8,599 bases of DNA from Verrucomicrobia bacterium UBA3750 (GTDB lineage Bacteria; Verrucomicrobiota; Kiritimatiellia; RFP12; UBA1067): contig DFGM01000170.1 in assembly GCA_002371755.1 (NCBI GenBank), positions 5,160 to 13,758 on the forward strand, read 5' to 3'. Below, piece after piece: positions 1 to 5,140 of the stretch. The notes beneath the pieces are model-generated. The model saw nothing but the letters and a program-made list of their open reading frames with translations. It did no database searches and was not told where the DNA came from. Both the position numbers and the translations under genes were made by a program. Each line of letters starts with the position of its first letter. Positions within the stretch are counted from its first letter, which is position 1.

Positions 1-1
1 A

Positions 2-247
2 GACCATGGCGATATCGCGGTCTTTTGGCGGGAGTTGCGTCACGTCCTTGCCGCCGATATAGAGGCGGCCGGAGGTAGGAGTCTCCAGCCCTGCAAGCAT
101 GCGCAGGGTGGTTGATTTTCCGCACCCGGAAGGACCCACCAGGACGAGAAACTCGCCATCGGCGACATCCAGCGTAAAGTCGCTTACCGCAGGCGCGTCG
201 CCCGGGGTATAGACTTTGAAAACATGCTCGAAACGCGCATCAGACAT
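2..247 (-). CDS. ABC transporter ATP-binding protein, N-terminal part (cut by window edge)
   Basis: Translating the minus strand from the ATG at 247 gives 82 residues running off the left edge. They show the ABC ATPase N-terminus: a first beta strand (FEHVFKVYTPGD), the Walker A motif GPSGCGKST at residues 38-46, then LRMLAGLETPTSGRLYIGGKDV. The window ends at DRDIAMV, just before the expected Q-loop. The wording is closest to the sugar-importer ATPases of the MalK/UgpC/MsmK type, which energise uptake from the cytoplasmic face of the membrane. The subfamily is inference, because the Q-loop, signature, Walker B and any C-terminal regulatory domain are outside the window. The start overlaps the recR stop by 8 bases (ATGTCTGA), which suggests translational coupling. 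A weak AGAGG lies upstream of the ATG. Confidence 0.9.
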   Translation of the reverse strand, partial: MSDARFEHVFKVYTPGDAPAVSDFTLDVADGEFLVLVGPSGCGKSTTLRMLAGLETPTSGRLYIGGKDVTQLPPKDRDIAMV

Positions 248-839
248 CCATTCTGCCTCTGATAGCTCTTCTGAGGGTGAGGGGATCCGAGTATGCAATG
301 CCCGAATCGGCGGGCAGGCCGAACGCGAGGCGGGAGATTTTTACGCCTGAGGGTTTGACGAGCCCGGCGATATAGAGGGCTGTAGCATCGCCATCCATGT
401 CGGTGGAAAGTGCCAAAAGCACCTCCTTGAAGCCTTCATCGGCGATTCTCCTGGGCAAAACGTCCAGCCGGAGTTTCTCGGGTCCGACCTTGCGCGAGGG
501 GGAAAGTTTGCCGCCCAAGGCGTGGTAGCGTCCGCGATATGCGCCGGAAGCTTCGATAGTGACGATGTCGGCGGGGTCTTCGACGATGCAGAGGATGGAA
601 GCGTCGCGCGACGGGTCGGTGCAGTTTTTGCAGGGGTCTTCGCCTGCGACGGTAAACGAGCCGCAACGCGAACACACGCGTACCTCGCGCCTCGCTTCCT
701 CCAGCGCCGAGGCAAGGGGTTCCAAAAGGCGCAACGGTTCGCGCACAAGCGCCAAAGCTGCGCGCATTGCGGAGCGTCTGCCGAAGCCCGGCAGGCGTTG
801 CAACGCGTCTTCAAGCTCCTCTATAGGCCGCAAAGCCAC
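240..839 (-). CDS. recR: Recombination mediator protein RecR
   Basis: RecR works with RecO (and RecF) to load RecA on single-stranded DNA at gaps in the cytoplasm. The 199-residue length is normal. In order there is a helix-hairpin-helix (around 11-30, LQRLPGFGRRSA), a four-cysteine zinc finger (C56, C59, C70, C73), and a Toprim domain starting at about 81 (ILCIVEDPADI) with YRGRYHALGGKLSP and the segment STDMDGDATALYIAGL. E. coli RecR reads VEGEATA at that last place; here both acidic residues are Asp (MDGD), a conservative change. The tail GLPADSGIAYSDPLTL is typical. The start is GTG at 839, chosen because the product then begins like other RecR proteins. Only 2 bases separate it from the ybaB stop, and no good ribosome binding site is seen, so coupling to ybaB is likely. 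Confidence 0.96.
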   Translation of the reverse strand: MALRPIEELEDALQRLPGFGRRSAMRAALALVREPLRLLEPLASALEEARREVRVCSRCGSFTVAGEDPCKNCTDPSRDASILCIVEDPADIVTIEASGAYRGRYHALGGKLSPSRKVGPEKLRLDVLPRRIADEGFKEVLLALSTDMDGDATALYIAGLVKPSGVKISRLAFGLPADSGIAYSDPLTLRRAIRGRMDV

Positions 840-841
840 TG

Positions 842-1159
842 TTATTTGCCGAACATCTGGCCGAGTTCGGAAGACTTCATGAGATTCATCATCTCGCGCT
901 GGGTGGCTTCCTTGGCCTTCTTGAGAGCACCGTTTACGACGTTGAAAAGCATCGTCTCGAAGCGCTGGGGCTTGCCGGCCTTCACTTCGTCGAACGCCTC
1001 CGGCGCGAACGAAATCTTTTCGATTGACATATCGCCTTTCGCCACCACGGTGATGCCGCCGTTCGAATACTCCACTGAGATCTTTGCGATTTCATTCTGG
1101 ATCCGCTTCTGCTCGTTGCGCATGCGCATCGCGTCCTTGACTTGATCGAATATGCCCAT
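842..1159 (-). CDS. ybaB: Nucleoid-associated protein, YbaB/EbfC family
   Basis: This 105-residue protein matches the size and pattern of YbaB/EbfC, a small dimeric DNA-binding protein. It has a charged N-terminal helix (QVKDAMRMRNEQKRIQNEIA), a beta-sheet core (ISVEYSNGGITVVAKGDMSIEKISFAPEAF) and a C-terminal helix (LFNVVNGALKKAKEAT) ending in a Met-rich tail. The usual family motif GxxxVxxxGxxxxxxIxI is recognisable in the core. The gene sits directly before recR, as in very many bacteria, although dnaX, the usual third member, is absent from this window and purC lies upstream instead. The start ATG at 1159 follows the purine-rich AAAGGAACAAGGAAA, which provides a Shine-Dalgarno sequence. 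Confidence 0.93.
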   Translation of the reverse strand: MGIFDQVKDAMRMRNEQKRIQNEIAKISVEYSNGGITVVAKGDMSIEKISFAPEAFDEVKAGKPQRFETMLFNVVNGALKKAKEATQREMMNLMKSSELGQMFGK

Positions 1160-1208
1160 TTTCCTTGTTCCTTTCTTTGTTGCTTGTTTCTTTATATGCG
1201 CCCTGTCT

Positions 1209-2108
1209 TCAGGCGAGCTTCCTGCCGCTCAATGACTCATAAGCCTTGACATAGATTTCGCGCGTCTTGGCGATTACGTCGTCTGGAAGTTCCGGACCCG
1301 GGGGCTGATGGTTGAAGTTGATGGAATCGAGCCAGTCGCGCACGAACTGCTTATCGAGGCTTGGCGGGTTGGAGCCGACTGCGTAGCTTGCCTGCGGCCA
1401 GAAGCGCGACGAATCCGGCGTGAGCACTTCATCGGCCAGAATGAGGGAGCCATCGTCGTCGATGCCGAATTCGAACTTCGTATCGGCTATGATAATGCCG
1501 TGGGCGAGTGCGTATTCTGCCGCCTTGGAATAGAGCGAAACGGTGGCGTCGCGCAGTTTTGCGGCCGTTTCGTCGCCAACGATGGCGCGGGTCTGGGCGA
1601 AGTCGATTGCCTCGTCATGGTCGCCGATCACCGCCTTTGTGGTGGGGGTGAAAAGGACTTCATCGAGCTTGGAGGCGTTCTGGTAGCCAGCGCGAAGTTT
1701 CTGTCCGTTCACAGTGCCGGACTTTGAATATTCCTTCCAGCCGCTGCCGGTGAGATAGCCGCGTGCGATGCATTCGACTTCAAGCATCTTTACTTTCCTG
1801 ACGAGCATCGAGCGCCCCTGGAGATCTGCCGCATAGGGCTTTAGGACGTCCGGGTATTTTGCGGTGTCGGCCGTGACGAGGTGGTTTTTCATGCCGAGGA
1901 ACTCTAGCCAGAAGAGCGAGAGCTGGTTGAGCACCTTGCCTTTGCCTGGGACTCCTGTGGGGAGAATCACGTCGAAGGCGCTTATGCGGTCGGTTACGAC
2001 CATGAGCAGGGTGTCGCCGAGGTCGAAGACGTCGCGCACCTTGCCGGATTTCTTTTCAAGCCCCGGAATCTCGCATTCAAGCAGGGCGCCGTTCTTGTCG
2101 TATTTCAT
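1209..2108 (-). CDS. purC: Phosphoribosylaminoimidazole-succinocarboxamide (SAICAR) synthase
   Basis: PurC joins CAIR and aspartate using ATP to give SAICAR in de novo purine synthesis in the cytoplasm. At 299 residues it belongs to the longer, yeast Ade1-like form rather than the roughly 240-residue form of E. coli. The N-terminal ATP-binding part reads KVRDVFDLGDTLLMVVTDRI (23-42), followed by SAFDVILPTGVPGKG. Both family signatures are present: LEVECIARGYLTGS (109-122) and IIADTKFEFG (206-215). The C-terminal part contains LADEVLTPDSSRFW. The ATG at 2108 has GAAAGGAAAG just upstream. The gene lies 22 bases after an envelope LysM gene and 49 bases before ybaB, so it is probably co-transcribed with both, although it has no functional link to either. 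Confidence 0.97.
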   Translation of the reverse strand: MKYDKNGALLECEIPGLEKKSGKVRDVFDLGDTLLMVVTDRISAFDVILPTGVPGKGKVLNQLSLFWLEFLGMKNHLVTADTAKYPDVLKPYAADLQGRSMLVRKVKMLEVECIARGYLTGSGWKEYSKSGTVNGQKLRAGYQNASKLDEVLFTPTTKAVIGDHDEAIDFAQTRAIVGDETAAKLRDATVSLYSKAAEYALAHGIIIADTKFEFGIDDDGSLILADEVLTPDSSRFWPQASYAVGSNPPSLDKQFVRDWLDSINFNHQPPGPELPDDVIAKTREIYVKAYESLSGRKLA

Positions 2109-2130
2109 GTCTTTCCTTTCGTGCCGGCAT

Positions 2131-2682
2131 TCACATGGGAAGCTTCAACTTCTGTCCCACGCGGATGTTGTCGCTTTTGAGATTGTTCATTTCTTTTATT
2201 TTGGAGACGGTTGTCTTGAATGCGGCGGCGATTAGAGAGAGCGTATCGCCCGGCTGCACTTCGTATTCGCGGTGGGGACCGGTGGATGCGGACGCGCTCT
2301 GGCGCGGCGCGCTCGCCGCGATATTCCGCTGCAAGGTTGATTGCATCGTCGAAATCTTGCCCGTCAAATCCCTGACGATTTCCTCGCGCATGGCGTTCAT
2401 TTTGTTGCGCAGCTCCGCGTTTGTTGCTTTCAGGGAGGCGATTTCTGCCTTGAGGGCGTCGATTTCGGCGTTGCTGTTGCCGCTTTCAAGCCGCGCTACG
2501 CGCGCGGATAATTCGCCCAGATTGGTCTGCAAGACGTCAATCTGGCCGGATACGCGCTGCATTTCGTTGTATGCCTGTTGCTTGAGGAACGCTTCTCTCG
2601 CGCTCGCGGCATCGGAATAGGCGTTGAGCGAGCATGCGATTATGACGGCCAGCGCACCGAGGCATTTCCCTTTCGTTTTCAT
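2131..2682 (-). CDS. Coiled-coil LysM protein, probably exported or a lipoprotein
   Basis: The product is 183 residues from the ATG at 2682. It starts with a basic n-region (MKTKGK) and a hydrophobic stretch ending in IIAC at residues 14-17, which fits a relaxed lipobox. Signal peptidase I cleavage after the ASA at 26-28 is the alternative. Residues 30-122 have a heptad-like pattern (IDVLQTNLGELSARVARLE, then IDALKAEIASLKATNAELR) and predict a long coiled coil. A Ser/Ala linker leads to a C-terminal LysM domain (139-182, YEVQPGDTLSLIAAAF ... NIRVGQKLKLP), which in known proteins binds peptidoglycan. An in-frame TTG at 2706 and ATG at 2694 lie upstream. I prefer 2682 because the signal sequence then begins properly and GAAAGGA lies 11 bases upstream. 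A role as an envelope spacer or cell-wall anchor is inference. Confidence 0.85.
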   Translation of the reverse strand: MKTKGKCLGALAVIIACSLNAYSDAASAREAFLKQQAYNEMQRVSGQIDVLQTNLGELSARVARLESGNSNAEIDALKAEIASLKATNAELRNKMNAMREEIVRDLTGKISTMQSTLQRNIAASAPRQSASASTGPHREYEVQPGDTLSLIAAAFKTTVSKIKEMNNLKSDNIRVGQKLKLPM

Positions 2683-2710
2683 TGTATCGAACATCCTTTC
2701 TTTCAATGGA

Positions 2711-2950
2711 CTAGAATATCATGAAGGCGAACCACACTGCACCAGCGACAGCCGCCCAAGCGAGGAAACGGCTGCGCTTCATATCCGCCTCCTCCTGTTC
2801 CACACTGCGCCCGAGCGCACTCATGCCGCCGCCGGAAAGATAGCGGAAAAGCTTTTTCCCGTATGCTTCAAGCTTCCACGGCGCCTCGGAGCGGGTGTAT
2901 TCGTGGATGGGCCTCAAGGCCTCGAGATGTATGTTTTCCCCTCTCTTCAC
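2711..2950 (-). CDS. Small tail-anchored membrane protein, function unknown
   Basis: I do not recognise this gene. Starting at GTG 2950 it gives 79 residues. The polar N-terminal part contains LEALRPIHEYTRSEAPWKLE and YGKKLFRYLSGGG. It ends in one hydrophobic segment (61-79, FLAWAAVAGAVWFAFMIF) running to the stop, preceded by the basic MKRSR. This predicts a cytoplasmic head with a C-terminal anchor in the inner membrane. The start was chosen because its GTG shares the sequence GTGA with the TGA stop of the upstream LysM gene, a typical coupled 4-base overlap. No ribosome binding site is visible there. The longer reading frame back to 3031 runs antiparallel to nothing but overlaps the LysM domain coding sequence, so it is not used. 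An internal ATG at 2782 behind a strong AGGAGGAGG could give only the last 23 residues. The gene sits between two LysM genes. Confidence 0.62.
   Translation of the reverse strand: MKRGENIHLEALRPIHEYTRSEAPWKLEAYGKKLFRYLSGGGMSALGRSVEQEEADMKRSRFLAWAAVAGAVWFAFMIF
2780..2796 (-). promoter_or_regulatory. Strong internal Shine-Dalgarno and ATG within the small membrane gene
   Basis: The transcript reads AGGAGGAGG (2796-2788), then five bases, then ATG (2782-2780). It is in frame with the 79-residue gene and would start a 23-residue, single-helix peptide beginning MKRSR. It could be a genuine internal or sole start, or a by-product of the acidic codons for EQEEAD. Confidence 0.35.
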
Positions 2951-4086
2951 GGCAATATTATGGTCTGGCCCGCATTCACGCGCCCATCTGTGGATATGGT
3001 TGCCTTGTTGGCGTCGCGTATCTTCTTCCATGCAGAATCGCGCCCATAGAACCTGCGTGCTATCCGATAGAGGGAATCCCCTTCCTGCACAACATACGTC
3101 TTAGGACGGAACGACTGGTCGTCTGCCTGATGATTCGCCCCGCCCCAAAACGGATTCGCCATCTCGGTAAGCTTCTTTTCCGCCGGTTTTTGGTTTTTGT
3201 CGAGGAGTTCGGGGCCGGATTCATCCTCTTCTACCAGCTCTTTTGCCGCCGCAAGACCGCTCCGCAGGGACTTCATGCCGTCATCCTCTTCGATATCCGG
3301 CTTGACGACAGGGCGCGGGTTGGAATCGTCATCCGCGAGTGCTCGGGCCGATTCATCCACCTTGAGCTTGCGCGGGCCAACCGATTCTTCCGTATCGTTC
3401 GCTTCGGCTAGATTCTTCAAGGAGGGCTTTGCGCCGGTATCGTCTTCTTCGACACCCGGCGTTGCGCGTGCATAACGGGGCGTTTCTTCTTCTTCCAAAA
3501 GCGCACGTACCGCCGAAAGCGCCTTGTTCGAAGGCTCTTCTTCCGCGCCTACCGACTTCACCTGACGCCTGAGCCGCATATTTTCCCGTTCAAGGGCGGC
3601 CGCCTTTTTCGTCAAATCCTCCGCATCCTTCACGGCTTGAGCGAGTTTCTTTTCCGTTTCTTTCAGACGGTTCTGCGTCTCTTCCATCTCGCGGATGGTC
3701 TCTGGGCCGCCTCCAAGATTGTATTTCGCGGCGAGTTCCTTTGCGAGTTCGCGCTCGCAAAGCGCCAATCTGTCACGCGCGAGCGACGCCTTGTCGCTTG
3801 AAGGCTCAAGCCGCAGATATTCGCGATAGTTGCACACCGCGCCAATGTAATTCTTGCCGAAGTCCTGCTGGAGGCAGGCAAGCTGGAAACGCGCACTCGC
3901 GTTTTCGCCGTTTTCCTTTACTGCCTTCTCGAAGCCCGATGTGGCCGCCCCAAGCCGCCCCGCCGTGTAATCTGCCATCGCATTCTGGTAGGCGCGTGAA
4001 AGACGCTCTTCCTTCATGTCGGCAAATGCCGTCGTGGCGCACGCAACGCCAAGAGCCAAGAGTAAAAACCTATTCTTCTTCATCAT
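2947..4086 (-). CDS. Exported TPR-like, coiled-coil, LysM protein
   Basis: From the ATG at 4086 the product is 379 residues. It has a signal peptide (MMKKNRFLLLALGVACATTA, cleavage likely after AFA at 20-22). Residues 28-122 look like tetratricopeptide helices (AYQNAMADYTAGRLGAATSG, then a repeat with NYREYLRLEPSSDKASLA). A coiled coil covers about 130-178 (ETQNRLKETEKKLAQAVKDA). An acidic, low-order linker (180-325) carries repeated EEDD-type clusters (LLEEEE, VEEDDTG, IEEDDG, VEEDES), some followed by K-x-SL or SLK. The C-terminal LysM domain spans 329-379 (TYVVQEGDSLYRIARRFYGR ... AGQTIILP). This suggests a periplasmic scaffold that holds peptidoglycan; that role is inference. The start overlaps scpB by 17 bases. 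GAGGAGG at 4099-4093, inside the acid-tail codons of scpB, lies 6 bases upstream. ATG 4083 is an equally possible start. The open frame back to 4536 reads the scpB tail out of frame and is not coding. Confidence 0.86.
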   Translation of the reverse strand: MMKKNRFLLLALGVACATTAFADMKEERLSRAYQNAMADYTAGRLGAATSGFEKAVKENGENASARFQLACLQQDFGKNYIGAVCNYREYLRLEPSSDKASLARDRLALCERELAKELAAKYNLGGGPETIREMEETQNRLKETEKKLAQAVKDAEDLTKKAAALERENMRLRRQVKSVGAEEEPSNKALSAVRALLEEEETPRYARATPGVEEDDTGAKPSLKNLAEANDTEESVGPRKLKVDESARALADDDSNPRPVVKPDIEEDDGMKSLRSGLAAAKELVEEDESGPELLDKNQKPAEKKLTEMANPFWGGANHQADDQSFRPKTYVVQEGDSLYRIARRFYGRDSAWKKIRDANKATISTDGRVNAGQTIILP

Positions 4087-5011
4087 CCTCGTCCTCCTCG
4101 TCCTCGTCATCCTCATCCTCGTCGTCGAATTCGTCCTCGTCGTCATCATCATCGTCGAACTCGTCCTCGTCATCCTCGTCCTCATCCTCGGTGGCTTCAT
4201 AGACATGGAGGAGCTCGTCATCCTCGGATTCAGCGGCGGATTCCGCTTCAACGATCTCGCCGGAAGATTCTTCCGTGATTCCCGTCGCAGTGGGAGGGGG
4301 TGCACCAACGGACTCGTCTGCGCCATCCTCTTGGGTTTTCTTCGCTTCCTTTTCCAGTTCAAGTTCTTCCTGCTGGACCGGTTTCTTGTAGGAAGCGAGT
4401 TTTTCGCGCGGATTGGAACGCTGCAGGGTGGGGTCGAGTTCGTCGAGCTGCTGGAGCGAGGCGAGACCGAAGTGTTCCAGGAAGAGGGGGGTGGTGCCGT
4501 ATAGGAACGGATGGCCGGGGAGTTCGGATTTTCCAACCAGCCTTATGAGCTGGAGGTCCATCAGTATCTTGATATTGCCCGAGACATCCACGCCGCGTAT
4601 TTCTTCCACTTCGCTTTTTGTTATCGGCTGACGGTACGCGATTATTGCGAGCGTCTCCAGCGAGGCGCGGCCGAGACGGCTTGGACGATCCAGTTTCAGC
4701 ATGGCGCGCACATATCTGCCGCAGCTTGGCACGGTCTGGAGCTTGTATGCTCCGCCTGTGCAAACGAGGCTTATGCCGCAGCCCGCCACATCCAACGCTT
4801 TTGCGACGCCTTTCAAGGCGGCATCGATTTCGCGCGAGGTGGCCGTGCGGTATACTTCCATCACCTCGGCGTTTTCGCCCTGTTCCGGCTCTACGCTGCG
4901 CACCGCTTCGCGCAATTCGCCTGCCGTCAGAGGCGTTTCGCTGGCGAAGAGGAGAGCGCCGACAATTTCTTGCAGGCTCCTAGGCAGCGGTATCTTCGTT
5001 TCGTCACTCAT
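4070..5011 (-). CDS. scpB: Segregation and condensation protein ScpB with a long acidic C-terminal tail
   Basis: ScpB is the winged-helix partner that, with ScpA, closes the SMC condensin ring for chromosome segregation. The core covers about 11-205: LQEIVGALLFASETPLTAGE at the start, ISLVCTGGAYKLQTVP in the first winged helix, then the highly typical ETLAIIAYRQPITKSEVEEI (119-138), RGVDVSGNIKIL, and PFLYGTTPLFLEHFGLASL. The family is usually about 170-200 residues, so this 313-residue protein has more than 100 extra residues. The extension is charged from about 213, and from 275 to 313 it is Asp or Glu at 37 of 39 positions, broken only by two Phe in two copies of DEDEFDD. scpA is not adjacent in this window. 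The ATG at 5011 is the only start candidate before the upstream stop, and it has no Shine-Dalgarno. Confidence 0.95.
   Translation of the reverse strand: MSDETKIPLPRSLQEIVGALLFASETPLTAGELREAVRSVEPEQGENAEVMEVYRTATSREIDAALKGVAKALDVAGCGISLVCTGGAYKLQTVPSCGRYVRAMLKLDRPSRLGRASLETLAIIAYRQPITKSEVEEIRGVDVSGNIKILMDLQLIRLVGKSELPGHPFLYGTTPLFLEHFGLASLQQLDELDPTLQRSNPREKLASYKKPVQQEELELEKEAKKTQEDGADESVGAPPPTATGITEESSGEIVEAESAAESEDDELLHVYEATEDEDEDDEDEFDDDDDDEDEFDDEDEDDEDEEDEDDEEE
4073..4189 (-). repeat. GAN-codon low-complexity tract coding the ScpB acidic tail
   Basis: Thirty-nine consecutive codons are almost all GAG, GAC, GAT or GAA, giving a purine-rich, trinucleotide-periodic tract on the transcribed sense strand (pyrimidine-rich TCN on the plus strand). 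Its last part supplies the GAGGAGG ribosome binding site of the downstream LysM gene. It also opens spurious reading frames in other phases (Ser-rich, Arg/Thr/Met-rich). Length change by replication slippage in multiples of three would keep frame. Confidence 0.85.
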
Positions 5012-5023
5012 GCTTGGCGTGAT

Positions 5024-5032
5024 ATTATACCA
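5024..5032 (-). promoter_or_regulatory. Extended -10 promoter of scpB (TGGTATAAT)
   Basis: The minus strand reads TGGTATAAT, a perfect -10 hexamer with the TGn extension. The hexamer ends 12 bases before the scpB ATG, so transcription should start only about 3 to 7 bases before the start codon. No TTGACA-like -35 is present at a spacing of 15-18, which is acceptable for an extended -10 promoter. It lies in the only sizeable intergenic gap of the window and is the natural start for the downstream gene run. The assignment is by motif only. Confidence 0.6.
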
Positions 5033-5047
5033 TATTTTGCGCCTTTA

Positions 5048-5064
5048 GGGTAGCGGGTAGCGGG
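5048..5064. repeat. Tandem 7-mer upstream of the scpB promoter
   Basis: The plus strand has GGGTAGC twice in a row followed by GGG, a 17-base tandem repeat. It covers the region where a -35 element or activator site for the scpB promoter would lie. It may be an operator or a chance duplication. Confidence 0.4.
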
Positions 5065-5097
5065 CCTATTTCGGGTGACGCGCGGCTCTGCGTGCGA

Positions 5098-5127
5098 AAT
5101 CAACCGCTGCTTTTAGGGTCGGTGATT
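5098..5127 (-). other. Imperfect inverted repeat after the kinase-like gene
   Basis: In the transcript, AATCACCG (5127-5120) can pair with CGGTTGATT (5106-5098) with one bulged base and a 13-base loop. It lies 14 bases after the stop of the 894-residue gene, where a terminator would be expected. No run of T follows the stem, so it is not a convincing Rho-independent terminator. I see no other structure in the 5012-5140 gap apart from the promoter and tandem repeat. Confidence 0.25.
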
Positions 5128-5140
5128 GATTTGCCTCACA

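Noticed and set aside
1160..1208. Promoter for ybaB-recR (TATAAA at 1196-1191)
   Set aside because: Only a weak -10-like match in an A-rich leader, with no -35 hexamer at the right distance. Co-transcription with purC is the simpler reading.
2683..2706. Longer form of the second LysM protein starting at TTG 2706 or ATG 2694
   Set aside because: This places eight or four extra residues before the signal sequence, and the Shine-Dalgarno GAAAGGA would overlap these starts rather than precede them.
3741..4504. Plus-strand Ser-rich and Val/Ile/Leu-rich open frames opposite scpB
   Set aside because: They arise from translating the trinucleotide-periodic acidic tract in other frames. No start signal or family resemblance.
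4087..4536. N-terminal extension of the TPR-LysM reading frame by 150 residues
   Set aside because: It is an out-of-frame reading of the scpB extension. The predicted peptide is an unnatural Arg/Thr/Met/Ser run from the GAN repeat, and a perfect signal peptide with ribosome binding site begins at 4086.
5098..5131. Rho-independent terminator after the kinase-like gene
   Set aside because: The stem is short with a bulge, and it is not followed by a T run. Listed only as an inverted repeat.
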